38,829 nt of DNA from an uncultured Flavobacteriaceae bacterium (GCA_938020445.1 CALIIC010000160.1:1-38829), one strand, 5' to 3'; counted from the stretch's first letter, positions 18,701 through 26,958 are shown. Program-made: numbers and translations. Notes: generated from the sequence alone by a model not told the origin.

Positions 18701-20314
18701 GGCACCGACCCGAAGGATGCCTGTTCTTACAATGTAACCGATATTACCGAAGCAACTACTGGAACTTCAGACTGTGATGGTGATGGGGTGATCGATGCAA
18801 CGGAAGTGGCCAATGGTACCGATCCCAAGGACGAATGTTCGTACAATGTATCTAATATCACAGAACCGATTACGACCACTGCCGATTGTGATGGCGACGG
18901 GGTAATCGATGTGACAGAAGTGGCCAACGGTACCGATCCCAAAGACGCCTGTGATTATGAACTAGATGATATCACAGAAGTAATTTCCGCAATAGTTGAT
19001 TGCGACGGCGATGGGGTCATAAATGGAACTGAAATTGCCAACGGTACGGATCCAGGGGATGCCTGTGACTATAACATGGCCGATATTACGGTTACCATTA
19101 CCGCTACTGCGGATTGCGATGGTGACGGAGTGACCGGCACTACTGAAATGGCGAACGGTACCGATCCGGAAGATGCTTGTGATTACAATGTAGTGGATAT
19201 TACCGTGGCAATAACGGCAACATCCGATTGTGATGGCGACGGGGTGATAGATGCAACGGAAATCAATGATGGTACGGATCCCAAAGATTCTTGCGACTTC
19301 CTTCTTGCAAATAGGACAATTGCTACTGATAGTGCTTGGGAAAATGCCGACTGCGATGCAGACGGTCTGAGCAATGAAGAGGAGATTACAGGTATTGATA
19401 GCGCAACAACGGCTGCTGATCCAAACGGTAGTAGAACGAATCCGCTTGATCCTGATACAGATGATGATGGGATCAGTGATGGGCAAGAAGCATTGGATGG
19501 TACAGATCCGAACGACCCATGCGATTCTATTGGCGGTACGCCTCCAACGGGGACATCATGCGCTGGTGATTTAGATGGTGATGGTATTAATGATGAACAA
19601 GAAACCTTAGATGGTACCGATCCACTCGATGATTGTGATTCTGTTGGTGGTACACCATTACCAACAAGTGATTGTGATAACGATGGTCTTACCAATGAGG
19701 AAGAAGACACTATGGGTACCGATCCCAATGATGATGATACGGATGATGATGGTGTGACAGATGGACAAGAAGTATTGGACGACACGAATCCGTTAGAAGA
19801 TTGTGAATCAATAAATGGCACACCACTTTCTATCAGCGATTGCGATAATGACGGACTTACCAACGGGGAAGAGGAGAAATTAGGTACCGATCCAGAGAAT
19901 ATGGATACGGATGGTGACTCAATTCCAGATGGTCAAGAGACAAATGATAATACCGATCCATTAAACCCCTGTGATTCACTCGGAGGAACTCCTCCAGATG
20001 GGATTGCCTGTGGTATCGAGATAGAGAACGAATTGTTAACCCCCGATGCAGATGGTATCAATGATTTCTTCCGAATCAAGAACATTGAACAATATCCGGA
20101 TAATACGGTAGATGTATATAACCGTTGGGGCGTCAAAGTATTTTCTACCAAAGGGTATGATAATGAAGGAAATGTGTTTAATGGTCAATCAAACGGGAGG
20201 GTAACTGTTCAAGAAAACAATCAACTGCCTGTGGGGGTTTACTTCTTCATTGTCAATTATAATGATGATGGTAGTACGCTTACCAAATCAGGCTACCTCT
20301 ACATCAATCGTTAA
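12779..20314 (+). CDS. Giant T9SS type B surface protein with VCBS domains and 33 calcium-binding-type repeats
   Basis: 2511 residues. A long signal peptide (about 1-40, ending QGIHA) is followed by a beta-rich region (41-240). A VCBS-like domain spans about 241-358 ([23 protein letters not shown]). A second one, about 359-672, is interrupted at about 398-590 by another beta domain. Residues 673-930 are irregular thrombospondin-type-3-like Asp/Gly repeats ([14 protein letters not shown]). Residues 931-2190 are 33 tandem units of 38 residues, then more irregular repeats to about 2410. Residues 2416-2511 form the gliding-motility-associated C-terminal (type B) sorting domain with [28 protein letters not shown] and GYLYINR. 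Such proteins are exported by the T9SS and displayed on or shed from the cell. The SprF-like gene 27 bp downstream fits. Adhesion is inferred; no enzyme motif is seen. Confidence 0.95.
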   Translation: MTTNYCPCTIPPLYFLFFKKFLRTSFLVTFLVLSQGIHATEPVDSVLKEPKVAAHTKAATYRVSVRSVLPSFPLMAPPVLDLNGAESGVNATTALEPTPGSVGAYMNPELTLNSDTGNIQSATITYSGIVDSGDEFIGILNSNDSSLGGVYDLSVVGAPSDIVAGTSVLTVTNTSVGVFTVVNSVGGTIPDTDFMTFLVNVLYGHQLATGATEGIRTMNVAVTDSEGTSSAQTLINVGYGPVVIDDTNSISADSTLAITGDLLSNDTDPSVPAQTLSISEVNGYTAAVGSSFPSTYGFITVQADGSYAYTLDATNIAVSGLETGETITDIISYGVQDPIGIVDYGYISITINGVDELPVATDNENTVTVYTGTTATGSVIYDDDGFGIDTGDRPLSQLIWENEFSNLQAINGEVRTVDDVDLSFSSTDPDGMGIAGENQRVLRFATNGGHTGYLYYAVDGSVNPSQPTETTINFDRAVVNLSFTLSDIDWSQGTTWQDQIEVNGTLAGVPVSFIPQVSGSVVQVGDNLFYGTGSVPPEDAHGNINIYFNEPIDQLVLSYNYGPAATDADQGIQIAGVSDLNWQGTSAPRVSEVNGNASDVGIQIPMTYGFITINSDGSYTYTVDQTNPDIINLLSGNTLTDAIPYTLNDKKLGEPGGNVDTATLTITINGSAFDTDGDTVVDALDLDDDNDGILDTEEANANEPDGDEDGDGIFNWNDTTDDGAGDGSTTDYADGNSDGVPDVYDFDGDGVPNHLDLDADNDGIYDIVEAGGTPSTTAGQEGRADDDDDNADNTASNGIPTSAGAGTNPTETTLGIADYLNLDSDADACSDANEAYESATADGGDTGTYGADPASVNSAGQVDGAAYDTGAVLAVTVADTDLDNDGLVGACELDDDGDGDPNVTDSDPLDPCVYTNFQVLANVTAYWEALDCDGDGVTNAQEVIDSTNPLNLCSFILASATVTTSVVWNATDCDGDGVTNGTEIANSTNPLDACSYFFADVTEPVTSTSDCDGDGVIDGTEVANGTNPKNACSYNVADVTVTITATSDCDEDGVIDATEIANGTDPKDECSYNVTDITETITATSDCDGDGVIDATEVANGTDPKDECSYNVIDITEPISAITDCDGDGVIDATEITNGTDPKDECSYNLVDITVAITSTSDCDGDGVIDATEITNGTDSKDECSYNLADITETITAASDCDGDGVIDATEVANGTDPKDACSYNVADITESITATSDCDGDGVIDATEVANGTDPKDSCSYNVADITETITATGDCDGDGVIDATEVANGTDPKDVCSYNVADITETITATGDCDGDGVIDATEVANGTDPKDECSYNVADITETITATSDCDGDGVIDATEVANGTDPKDECSYNVADITESITATSDCDGDGVIDATEITNGTDPKDECSYNVVDITETITAASDCDGDGVIDATEVANGTDPKDACSYNVADITEPITATGDCDGDGVIDATEVANGTDPKDACSYNVADITETITATSDCDGDGVIDATEVANGTDPKDACSYKIADITVAITATSDCDGDGVIDATELANGTNPKDACSYNVADITETITAASDCDGDGVIDATEVANGTDPKDACSYNVADITETITATSDCDGDGVIDATEVANGTDPKDECSYNVADITETITAASDCDGDGVIDATEVANGTDPKDACSYNAADITVAITATSDCDGDGVIDATEIANGTDPKDACSYNVADITETITATGDCDGDGVIDATEVANGTDPKDACSYNVADITETITATGDCDGDGVIDTTEVANGTDPKDECSYNVADITETVTATSDCDGDGVIDATEVANGTDPKDACSYNVADITVTITATTDCDGDGVVNTTEVANGTDPKDECSYNIADITETITATSDCDGDGVLDATEVANGTDPKDVCSYNVADITEPITATSDCDGDGVIDTTEVANGTDPRDACSYIVADITVTIIATTDCDGDGVIDTTEIANGTDPKDACSYNVTDITEATTGTSDCDGDGVIDATEVANGTDPKDECSYNVSNITEPITTTADCDGDGVIDVTEVANGTDPKDACDYELDDITEVISAIVDCDGDGVINGTEIANGTDPGDACDYNMADITVTITATADCDGDGVTGTTEMANGTDPEDACDYNVVDITVAITATSDCDGDGVIDATEINDGTDPKDSCDFLLANRTIATDSAWENADCDADGLSNEEEITGIDSATTAADPNGSRTNPLDPDTDDDGISDGQEALDGTDPNDPCDSIGGTPPTGTSCAGDLDGDGINDEQETLDGTDPLDDCDSVGGTPLPTSDCDNDGLTNEEEDTMGTDPNDDDTDDDGVTDGQEVLDDTNPLEDCESINGTPLSISDCDNDGLTNGEEEKLGTDPENMDTDGDSIPDGQETNDNTDPLNPCDSLGGTPPDGIACGIEIENELLTPDADGINDFFRIKNIEQYPDNTVDVYNRWGVKVFSTKGYDNEGNVFNGQSNGRVTVQENNQLPVGVYFFIVNYNDDGSTLTKSGYLYINR
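15569..19348 (+). repeat. 33 tandem in-frame 114-bp repeats (38 residues each) in the adhesin stalk
   Basis: The consensus unit begins [19 protein letters not shown] and ends in ITETITATS. Counting DCDGDG-type starts gives 33 units: 31 of 38 residues and the first and last of 41, which sums exactly to the 1260 codons between the two bounds. Each unit holds an Asp-rich DxDGDG loop of thrombospondin-type-3 kind and two cysteines about 21 residues apart. Central units (about 8-22) are nearly identical in protein, whereas units at both ends (1-3, 30-33) have diverged. Synonymous codon differences separate many identical units. Confidence 0.95.
20024..20311 (+). other. Type B T9SS C-terminal sorting domain of the giant protein
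   Basis: Codons 2416-2511, matching the CHU_C / gliding-motility-associated C-terminal domain family by [28 protein letters not shown] and the terminal GYLYINR. Known type B domains need a SprF-like partner for secretion, and one is encoded directly downstream. Confidence 0.9.
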
Positions 20315-20341
20315 TCAAATCAAACTTGTAAACAACCAACC

Positions 20342-21280
20342 ATGAAAAAAATTCTAATTAGCATACTGTTGCTTGTAATTGCCATAGAAGGGGCAAAAGC
20401 ACAACAAGATGCACAATACACCCAATACATGTATAATACGATGGTAGTGAACCCTGCCTACGCAGGTTCTCGGGGAGTATTTAGTGCTGCTGCGTTGCAT
20501 CGTTCCCAATGGATCGGCCTCGAAGGGGCACCTAAAACGCAAACGCTTAATCTACATTCTCCGGTTGGAAAAAGGGTAGGACTCGGTTTCGCTTTGGTGA
20601 ATGATGAAATAGGGAATAAAACAAGCCAGGAGACCAGTTTTGATGTGGCTTTTTCATATACCCTGCCTTTGTCAGATACCAGAAGACTGTCTTTGGGTCT
20701 CAAAGCAGGCGGGCATCTCTTAAGTGTTGATTTTGCCCGTTTAGCAGGTTTTACGATGGAACAAGGCGCGAATGGGATGTTGAATATAGACAAAAAATTT
20801 TCACCCAATTTTGGAGCGGGTGTATACTATCATACCAATCAATTTTATTTGGGACTTTCCGTACCAAACTTTTTGGAGACAGAGCATTTTGACAATGCCT
20901 CGGATGATGCATCGTTTTTGGCAAGTGAACGCATGAACTGGTATCTTATTTCGGGCTATGTGTTCGATTTGAATTCGAATTTAAAATTTAAACCGGCCGT
21001 TCTGTTCAAGATGGTGACAGGAGCCCCTTTACAGGCTGACCTATCTGCTAGTTTCTTGATCAATGAAAAGTTCTCCTTGGGGGCTGCCTATAGATGGGAT
21101 GCTGCCTTAAGTGGCCTGCTTGGGTTTCAAATAACAGAACAATTAATGCTGGGACTTGCCTATGACAAAGAAACTACCGAGTTGGGTAGTACTACTTTTA
21201 ATGACGGATCTTTTGAAGTTTTTCTCAGATATGAATTAAAAAGAAGGGCGTCTGGCGTCTTAACACCACGATTTTTTTAA
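20342..21280 (+). CDS. PorP/SprF-family outer-membrane protein linked to type IX secretion
   Basis: 312 residues. The signal peptide ends in EGAKAQ and leads straight into the family hallmark QQDAQYTQYMYNTMVVNPAYAG. The rest is a small beta-barrel (VGLGFALVNDEIG, FGAGVYYHTNQFYLGLSVPNF, LKFKPAVLFKM, FSLGAAYRWD, FEVFLRYEL). SprF of Flavobacterium johnsoniae is known to be required for secretion of SprB, a type B cargo. The gene starts 27 bp after the giant type B protein, with no terminator between, so it is very probably its dedicated partner. The following TPR/OmpA gene is 59 bp away, giving a three-gene unit. Confidence 0.95.
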   Translation: MKKILISILLLVIAIEGAKAQQDAQYTQYMYNTMVVNPAYAGSRGVFSAAALHRSQWIGLEGAPKTQTLNLHSPVGKRVGLGFALVNDEIGNKTSQETSFDVAFSYTLPLSDTRRLSLGLKAGGHLLSVDFARLAGFTMEQGANGMLNIDKKFSPNFGAGVYYHTNQFYLGLSVPNFLETEHFDNASDDASFLASERMNWYLISGYVFDLNSNLKFKPAVLFKMVTGAPLQADLSASFLINEKFSLGAAYRWDAALSGLLGFQITEQLMLGLAYDKETTELGSTTFNDGSFEVFLRYELKRRASGVLTPRFF

Positions 21281-21339
21281 AGAACCTAAAACGATTTAAC
21301 AATTCTTCCCCGCAAAACGACTCATTTAGACAAAACAAG

Positions 21340-23277
21340 ATGAACCTAAAATCAAACTGCTTCTTTTGCCTCCTACTAGTAGGTACCCTGTGGACCTATG
21401 GGCAGAATAGAAAAATCAAATTAGCCGATAAAAGTTTTGCGCGGTATGATTTTTCACAAGCCGCTGAACTGTACGAAAAAGCGATCGCTCAAGGATATGA
21501 AAAACCAAAGGCGTATCAGAATTTGGCCGATTCCCACTACTATAACGCAGATTATGACAAAGCTGCCTCTTGGTTCGGGAAATTGGCAGAGAAAGATGAA
21601 AGTGTATTTGATATAGAACATATGCACCGATTTGCCCTTGCGCTCAAATCAGTAGGTAATTATACCGAATCGAATCGCTGGATGGAGAAGCTCATAGCGG
21701 CCAAAAGTGATGATATAAGAGGGAAGGCGTATGCCAAAAACAGGGATTACATAAAACGGATCAACAAACGGTCCGATCGTTTCGACATCAACAACATGGT
21801 AATCAATTCCCCTGAATCGGAATTTGCCCCTTCCTTTATGTTGGAAGCGCTGGTCTTTTCTTCCTCCAGGGATAGCAGTCTGGGATCCAGTCAGATTCAT
21901 GCTTGGAACAAAAAACGCTTTTTAAATCTATATACCGCCTCCCCGATCGATGAAGCCAATTTTGGTTCGATTCAGAAATTTTCTGATAAGTTGAATACCA
22001 GGGCGCACGAATCGTCTACGGCATTTACCGCAGATGGCAAAACGGTATACTTTACCCGGAACAATACTAAAAACAACAATTTCGCTAGAGATGAAAAAGG
22101 TATTAGCCGCTTAAAGTTATACAAGGCAACTTTTGAAAATGGCCAATGGGGGAATGTGAAAGAGCTTCCTTTTAACAGCGAGGATTACTCGGTAGCGCAT
22201 CCAAGCCTCAACCAGGCAGGTGATAAGCTCTATTTCTCTTCGGATATGCCAGGAACATTTGGTCAGTCCGATATTTTCGTGGTAGCCATACATTCTGATG
22301 GTACCTATGGTACCCCAACCAATGTAGGCCCTAAAATAAATACAGAGGGCAAAGAGACTTTTCCGTATGTCACGAAAGAAAACGTGCTCTACTTTTCTAG
22401 CGATGGTCACCCGGGCCTGGGAGGACTTGATGTTTTCGCAACAAGACTCGAGAAAGATCCCTATGTGGTAAATGTAGGTGAACCGGTAAATAGTTCAGCC
22501 GATGATTTTTCGTTCATCATTAATTCTGAAACAAAAAAAGGATACTTCGCTTCCAACCGAAAAGGAGGAAAAGGAGGGGATGACATCTATGCGATCTTGG
22601 AAACCAAATCGCTCGATATGGACTGTGGGAGTGAGATTTCGGGAGTAGTTCGGGACAAAGAAACACAGGAGACCGTTGCCGGTGCCTTGGTAATTCTATA
22701 CGATGATTCGAATACCATATTAGAAGAAACAACCTCGGGAGCAGATGGCACTTTTGTGCTACAAAGTGATTGTGGTGCAGGACAATATGCCGTGATCGCA
22801 ACAAAGGAAAAGTATGACAAGGAAACGCTTGCTGTTGACAACCGAGAAGAAGAATCGGTGGCTGCAGTCGATTTTTGGCTAGTCCCTATGAAAGAAGGTG
22901 TAGCCATCGGAACAAGTTTAACGAACTTCTTGAATATTGATCTCGTTTATTTTGATTTGAACAAGGCATATATTCGTGAAGATGCCCGGACAATACTGGA
23001 TCAAATTGTATCCTATTTACTGGAAAATGATCAGGTAAAAATTCAGATCCGTTCACATACCGATAGCAGATCTAGCGATGCGTACAACAACCGCCTTTCG
23101 GATCGAAGGGCAAAAGCGACCCTGGCCTATTTGCTTTCGAAAGGAATAGGTTCGGAACGTATGTCTGGTATGGGATATGGTGAATCTCAGCTAACAAACG
23201 ATTGTGATAATACAAAAAAATGTAGCGAAGCGGAGCATCAAAAAAATAGAAGATCAGAATTCGTAGTAGTGGAATAA
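21340..23277 (+). CDS. TPR-PD40-carboxypeptidase-regulatory-OmpA family protein
   Basis: 645 residues. The signal peptide ends in WTYGQ. In order: TPR helices (about 25-130; FSQAAELYEKAIAQGY, DYDKAASWFGKLAEKD); five PD40/WD40-like beta-propeller blades (about 160-420; TADGKTVYFTRNN, GDKLYFSSDMPGTFGQSDIF, ENVLYFSSDGHPGLGGLDVF, KKGYFASNRKGGKGGDDIY); a carboxypeptidase-regulatory-like beta domain (about 428-515; GVVRDKETQETVAGALVIL); and an OmpA peptidoglycan-binding domain (about 530-645; LVYFDLNKAYIREDA, SHTDSRSSDAYNN, NRRSEFVVVE). This architecture is commonly encoded beside PorP/SprF genes in Bacteroidota and is related to the PorE-type link between T9SS barrels and peptidoglycan. It ends the cluster and is followed by terminator-like hairpins. 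Confidence 0.94.
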   Translation: MNLKSNCFFCLLLVGTLWTYGQNRKIKLADKSFARYDFSQAAELYEKAIAQGYEKPKAYQNLADSHYYNADYDKAASWFGKLAEKDESVFDIEHMHRFALALKSVGNYTESNRWMEKLIAAKSDDIRGKAYAKNRDYIKRINKRSDRFDINNMVINSPESEFAPSFMLEALVFSSSRDSSLGSSQIHAWNKKRFLNLYTASPIDEANFGSIQKFSDKLNTRAHESSTAFTADGKTVYFTRNNTKNNNFARDEKGISRLKLYKATFENGQWGNVKELPFNSEDYSVAHPSLNQAGDKLYFSSDMPGTFGQSDIFVVAIHSDGTYGTPTNVGPKINTEGKETFPYVTKENVLYFSSDGHPGLGGLDVFATRLEKDPYVVNVGEPVNSSADDFSFIINSETKKGYFASNRKGGKGGDDIYAILETKSLDMDCGSEISGVVRDKETQETVAGALVILYDDSNTILEETTSGADGTFVLQSDCGAGQYAVIATKEKYDKETLAVDNREEESVAAVDFWLVPMKEGVAIGTSLTNFLNIDLVYFDLNKAYIREDARTILDQIVSYLLENDQVKIQIRSHTDSRSSDAYNNRLSDRRAKATLAYLLSKGIGSERMSGMGYGESQLTNDCDNTKKCSEAEHQKNRRSEFVVVE

Positions 23278-23303
23278 TGGAGTATTTCTACATGATACAA
23301 ACA

Positions 23304-23345
23304 ATCACCACTAAGCTCAAAGAGCGTGAGGTGGTGATGGTTTTT
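23304..23345 (+). terminator. Probable terminator after the T9SS/OmpA cluster
   Basis: Stem ATCACCAC (23304-23311) pairs with GTGGTGAT (23331-23338); a small GCTC/GAGC stem sits inside the loop and GGTTTTT follows. It lies 27 bases after the stop of the OmpA gene. Confidence 0.65.
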
Positions 23346-23381
23346 AACTGTGAGTAGAGGTACTCTAAATTTGGGAGAAAG

Positions 23382-23409
23382 GTGCTGTCTGTCCCCCCGC
23401 AGGCAGTAC
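23382..23409 (+). other. Second hairpin in the 23278-23580 gap
   Basis: An 11-bp stem with three G-T wobbles (23382-23392 with 23399-23409) closed by a loop of six C. It is preceded by a sequence (23348-23391) that recurs imperfectly at 23468-23510 before the third hairpin. The downstream tail is only weakly T-rich. Confidence 0.5.
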
Positions 23410-23495
23410 TTATCTTAAAAAAAAGATAACAAGAAATAACAATATTGAAGAGTATTCACAATTGGGACTGTGAGTAGAAGTGCAGTTATTTTGGG

Positions 23496-23522
23496 AAAAG
23501 GCGCCATCTGATGGCGCCTTTT
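23496..23522 (+). terminator. Strong intrinsic terminator
   Basis: Perfect 12-bp stem AAAAGGCGCCAT / ATGGCGCCTTTT with a 3-base loop CTG and a run of T. It lies 219 bases downstream of the OmpA-gene stop and 59 bases before the beta-lactamase gene. Confidence 0.85.
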
Positions 23523-23580
23523 TTATTTCATTACAACCGAATTCAGAGTAACTTTAAAGTGTTTTAAAACTTTTAGCACA

Positions 23581-24468
23581 ATGTTGAAAAATGAACGTAA
23601 TGTGAAAAGGCATGGCAAGCGTAAAAGGATACTTTTTTATTTTCTCGTAGGGGCGCTTTTCGCCTGTGGTGAAAAAAGTAAAACGGTTTCCAAGTCTAAT
23701 ACTCAGGCAGTAAAATCAGAAGAAATAGTTGTGCCCGAATTTCAAACTATTTTAGACAGTGCTCGAGTGAAAGGGGCAATCCTGATTCATAGTCCGGCGA
23801 AAGAAGTTTTTTATTCCAATGATTTTAACTGGTCACAAACGGGCAAGCTACCCGCATCTACCTTTAAGATTCCCAACGCTATCATCGCCCTTGAAACGGG
23901 AGTTGTAAAAAGTGATACCGCGATTTTTAAATGGAACGGAGAGCCGAGGGCATTGCCGGTATGGGAGCAAGACCTGAGTTTAAAAGAGGCATTTCATGTA
24001 TCATGTGTTCCTTGCTACCAGGAAGTAGCTAGGGAAGTAGGGGTAGCTCGTATGAATGAATATTTACGTACACTGGGTTTTGGAAAAATGGTGGTTGATT
24101 CCACAAACATTGATATGTTTTGGTTGGCCGGCACTTCGCGTATTACGCCCTTTGAGCAAATTGATTTTTTACAGCGTTTTTACAATGCCAAGCTCGGGAT
24201 ATCGAAACGCACTGAAACACGAATGAAGCAGTTGATGCTCATGAATGAAAATGAGGAATATCGGATCAGTGGAAAAACAGGATGGTCTATCTCGGAAGCG
24301 CAAAACAATGGCTGGTTTGTGGGCTTTGTCGAAAAGGAAGAAACGGTTTGTTTCTTTGCCACGAATATAGAACCACAGCCCTCTTTTGATATGAAAAATT
24401 TTCCGGAGATTCGAAAGACAGTTACCTACGAGGCTTTGCGGCGTATGGGAATTATTCCTGAAAGATGA
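23581..24468 (+). CDS. Class D (OXA-type) beta-lactamase-like lipoprotein
   Basis: 295 residues. The fold motifs of class D serine beta-lactamases are present: S93-T94-F95-K96 (nucleophile Ser and carboxylatable Lys, in PASTFKIPN), S141-C142-V143 (the SxV motif), W181 in MFWLAG and K232-T233-G234-W235. The usual YGN or FGN tripeptide is replaced by F167-G168-K169. Known family members hydrolyse beta-lactams in the periplasm; related domains act as antibiotic sensors. The N-terminus is very basic, then hydrophobic, with a possible lipobox LFAC at Cys29, so a membrane-anchored lipoprotein is likely although Phe at -2 is unusual. The gene stands alone between a strong terminator and an unrelated gene, with no regulator beside it. 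Whether it confers resistance cannot be told. Confidence 0.9.
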   Translation: MLKNERNVKRHGKRKRILFYFLVGALFACGEKSKTVSKSNTQAVKSEEIVVPEFQTILDSARVKGAILIHSPAKEVFYSNDFNWSQTGKLPASTFKIPNAIIALETGVVKSDTAIFKWNGEPRALPVWEQDLSLKEAFHVSCVPCYQEVAREVGVARMNEYLRTLGFGKMVVDSTNIDMFWLAGTSRITPFEQIDFLQRFYNAKLGISKRTETRMKQLMLMNENEEYRISGKTGWSISEAQNNGWFVGFVEKEETVCFFATNIEPQPSFDMKNFPEIRKTVTYEALRRMGIIPER

Positions 24469-24570
24469 GATTGTATGCTAGCAATCATCATAAAAACAAA
24501 CTAACTTGCAAAAAAGCAAACAGTTTAGGGGATACAGATAAGCCACTAACCAACCACAAGCAACCGAAAC

Positions 24571-25335
24571 ATGGACTTAAATTTGGCAGTATTAATCGAT
24601 GGTGATAATATACCATCGGCCTACGTAAAAGAAATGATGGAGGAAATTGCCAAGTATGGGAATCCGACCATCAAACGGATCTATGGAGATTGGACCAACC
24701 CTCGTTTGGGAAAGTGGAAGAATGTGCTGTTGGAAAATGCCATTACCCCAATACAACAATACGGCTATACCCAAGGAAAGAATGCGACCGATTCGGCTAT
24801 GATCATTGATGCGATGGATGTTTTATATTCTGGGAAGGTGAATGGTTTTTGCATTGTAAGCAGCGATAGCGATTTTACACGTTTGGCCACACGGCTGAGA
24901 GAAGCGGGTATGCAAGTGTTTGGAATTGGGGAAAAAAAGACGCCAAACCCCTTTATTGTAGCCTGCGATAAGTTTATCTATATAGAGATTCTCAAGAACA
25001 GTTCACAAGAGGGGAATAGTACAGATACCGTGAAAGAGGAAGGGAACGAGAAGAATGATATTGACAAGATTACAGCCAAAGAAATCAGGTGGATATCGAA
25101 CACTATTAACGATTTGGCCGATGATGACGGTTGGGCATTCTTAGGAGATGTTGGCAGTTTGTTACAGAAAAAACAACCTAATTTTGATTCACGTAATTAC
25201 GGGTATCAGAAACTAACACCTTTAATTAAATCTATTAAAAACTTTGAGGTGGAACGGCGCGAAGATTCTCGTGGGCGCAACAAGTTGATTTATGTGAAAA
25301 TCAAGGAAAAAAAACGCGGTCGTTCCCGTAAATAA
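24571..25335 (+). CDS. NYN-domain (PIN-like) protein with C-terminal OST-HTH/LOTUS domain
   Basis: 254 residues, no signal peptide, so cytoplasmic. Residues 1-145 form an NYN/LabA-type PIN-like nuclease domain with the acidic set expected for metal binding: D10 and D12 (LIDGDNIP), D74 and D80 (TDSAMIIDAMD), D99 and D101 (SSDSDF). After an acidic linker (about 148-168), residues 170-245 look like an OST-HTH/LOTUS domain (GWAFLGDVGSLLQKKQPNFDSRNYG, split here by features: FLGDVGSLL and GYQKLTPLI), and the tail KKRGRSRK is basic. LOTUS domains are known RNA binders. RNA cleavage is therefore likely, target unknown. It converges on mqo with a 33-bp gap. Confidence 0.9.
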   Translation: MDLNLAVLIDGDNIPSAYVKEMMEEIAKYGNPTIKRIYGDWTNPRLGKWKNVLLENAITPIQQYGYTQGKNATDSAMIIDAMDVLYSGKVNGFCIVSSDSDFTRLATRLREAGMQVFGIGEKKTPNPFIVACDKFIYIEILKNSSQEGNSTDTVKEEGNEKNDIDKITAKEIRWISNTINDLADDDGWAFLGDVGSLLQKKQPNFDSRNYGYQKLTPLIKSIKNFEVERREDSRGRNKLIYVKIKEKKRGRSRK

Positions 25336-25368
25336 GACCAACTTCCCCGTAATACTGAACAAATGTGT

Positions 25369-26853
25369 TTAGTGCGCCTCTAATTTCAATACAGCGGTTG
25401 TTCGGTTTCTTGTTTTTCTACAAAGGATGCCATCGGCAATCAATGAACTTCCAAAACTTGGAATCATCTCCCGTAATTTGTTTTGCCATGGAGCGGATTC
25501 CATTTCTTGTGGAAAACACTGTTTTAATACATCCAACATGATTGATACGGACGTGGATGCGCCCGGTGAAGCCCCCAATAATGCCGCTAGCGTATTGTCT
25601 TTACTAGATACAATCTCCGTTCCGAACTTAAGAACACCCCCTTCTTTCGGATCCTTTTTAATAATCTGAACCCGTTGACCGGCAGTAATAAGATCCCAGT
25701 CTTGAAAACGTGCTTGGGGATAGTATTTTTGCAAGGCTTCGAAACGTTCTTCAGGGGATTGTACAACCTGCTGGATCAAATATTTTGTCAGGGATATATT
25801 GTGAAGTCCGGCCGAAAGCATGGGGAATATATTATGGGCATCTATTGAAAGTGGCAAATCTAAGTAGCTGCCGTTTTTTAGGAATTTTGTTGAAAAACCG
25901 GCATAGGGTCCAAAGAGTAGGGAACGTTCCCCGTTTAACATACGGGTATCTAAATGGGGGACCGACATTGGGGGTGCCCCTTCCTCCGCCTTTCCATATA
26001 CTTTGGCTTCGTGCTGAAGGATTACATCTGGATTCGTACATTTCAGAAATTGTCCGCTTACCGGAAATCCGCCGAATCCTTCCCCTTCGGGAATATCCGA
26101 TTTTTCGAGCAATTTTAAAGCACCACCACCGGCGCCTATAAATACGAATGCACTAACGGCAGTATGTTCCTTGCCGTTAGCTAAATTTTTAACTTCGATT
26201 TCCCATTCCCCGGTTTCTTTTTGTCGCAAACCTTCCACCTGGTGTCCCAAATGTACCTGAACAGCATCGCAACTTTGAAGGTACTTGATCATACGGCGCG
26301 TAATGGAACCAAAATTCACATCAGTACCAATAGCCATGCGTGTTGCCGCAATTTTTTCATTGGAATTTCTACCCTGCATCATCAAGGGGACCCAAGCAGC
26401 AATTTCCTCAAAATCTTCCGAATGCACCATGTCCTCAAAAATACCATATGCGCTTAGCGATTCATATCGATTTTTAAGAAAAGCCCTATTCCCATCACCC
26501 CATACAAAACTCATATGGTCAATATCATTGATAAATGGAACACTGGTACTCACCAGTTGTCGTTCTACTAAAAAAGCCCAAAACTGTTTTGAGATTTCAA
26601 AGGCCTCACTAATTTTTAATGCTTTGGATATATCAATGTCCCCTTGATCATTCTCCGGCGTATAGTTGAGTTCACAAAAGGCTGAGTGTCCGGTTCCGGC
26701 ATTGTTCCATGCATCCGAACTTTCTGCACCTACTTGGTCGAGTCGTTCATAAATGGTGATTCCGCAATCGGGCTGCAGTTGTTTTAAAAGCACTCCAAGG
26801 GTAGCGCTCATGATACCTGCACCAATAAGCGTATATTCTTTTTTGGTCTTCAT
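25369..26853 (-). CDS. mqo: Malate:quinone oxidoreductase
   Basis: 494 residues, typical length. The N-terminal FAD-binding Rossmann motif is GAGIMSATLG at 11-20. Family landmarks follow: YERLDQVGAESSDAWNNAGTGHSAFCELNYTP-type residues around 35-66, FIGAGGGALKLLEKS near 240, FPVSGQFLKCTN, GPYAGFSTKFLK and GASPGASTSVSIMLDVL near 430. The enzyme oxidises malate to oxaloacetate at the cytoplasmic membrane and passes electrons to quinone. It is a single-gene minus-strand unit, divergent from the DUF885 gene. A consensus -7 element sits 32 bases upstream of its start. Confidence 0.96.
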   Translation of the reverse strand: MKTKKEYTLIGAGIMSATLGVLLKQLQPDCGITIYERLDQVGAESSDAWNNAGTGHSAFCELNYTPENDQGDIDISKALKISEAFEISKQFWAFLVERQLVSTSVPFINDIDHMSFVWGDGNRAFLKNRYESLSAYGIFEDMVHSEDFEEIAAWVPLMMQGRNSNEKIAATRMAIGTDVNFGSITRRMIKYLQSCDAVQVHLGHQVEGLRQKETGEWEIEVKNLANGKEHTAVSAFVFIGAGGGALKLLEKSDIPEGEGFGGFPVSGQFLKCTNPDVILQHEAKVYGKAEEGAPPMSVPHLDTRMLNGERSLLFGPYAGFSTKFLKNGSYLDLPLSIDAHNIFPMLSAGLHNISLTKYLIQQVVQSPEERFEALQKYYPQARFQDWDLITAGQRVQIIKKDPKEGGVLKFGTEIVSSKDNTLAALLGASPGASTSVSIMLDVLKQCFPQEMESAPWQNKLREMIPSFGSSLIADGILCRKTRNRTTAVLKLEAH

Positions 26854-26884
26854 TTTTAACTCTTTAAGAGAATGATCGGTGACA

Positions 26885-26892
26885 CAAAGCTA
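26885..26892 (-). promoter_or_regulatory. Bacteroidota -7 promoter element of mqo
   Basis: On the minus strand the bases read TAGCTTTG, an exact TAnnTTTG match, 32 bases before the mqo start at 26853. No clear -33 TTG at the usual spacing. Confidence 0.5.
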
Positions 26893-26958
26893 GGAAACCT
26901 TTTGCGGTTCCCGATACGGGAAGTGATTCTTGTACCCCTTTTCATTCGATATAATCCT

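Noticed and set aside
15569..19348. The regular 114-bp array as a CRISPR or satellite repeat
   Set aside because: Units are contiguous without spacers, stay in frame for 33 copies and encode a calcium-loop motif, so this is coding repeat.
18962..19863. Long open frames on the minus strand across the adhesin repeats (also near 13807-14130 and 14710-14967)
   Set aside because: They are antisense shadows of the repetitive Asp/Gly coding sequence; they give low-complexity Ser/Pro or Ile/Thr proteins, with no start context.
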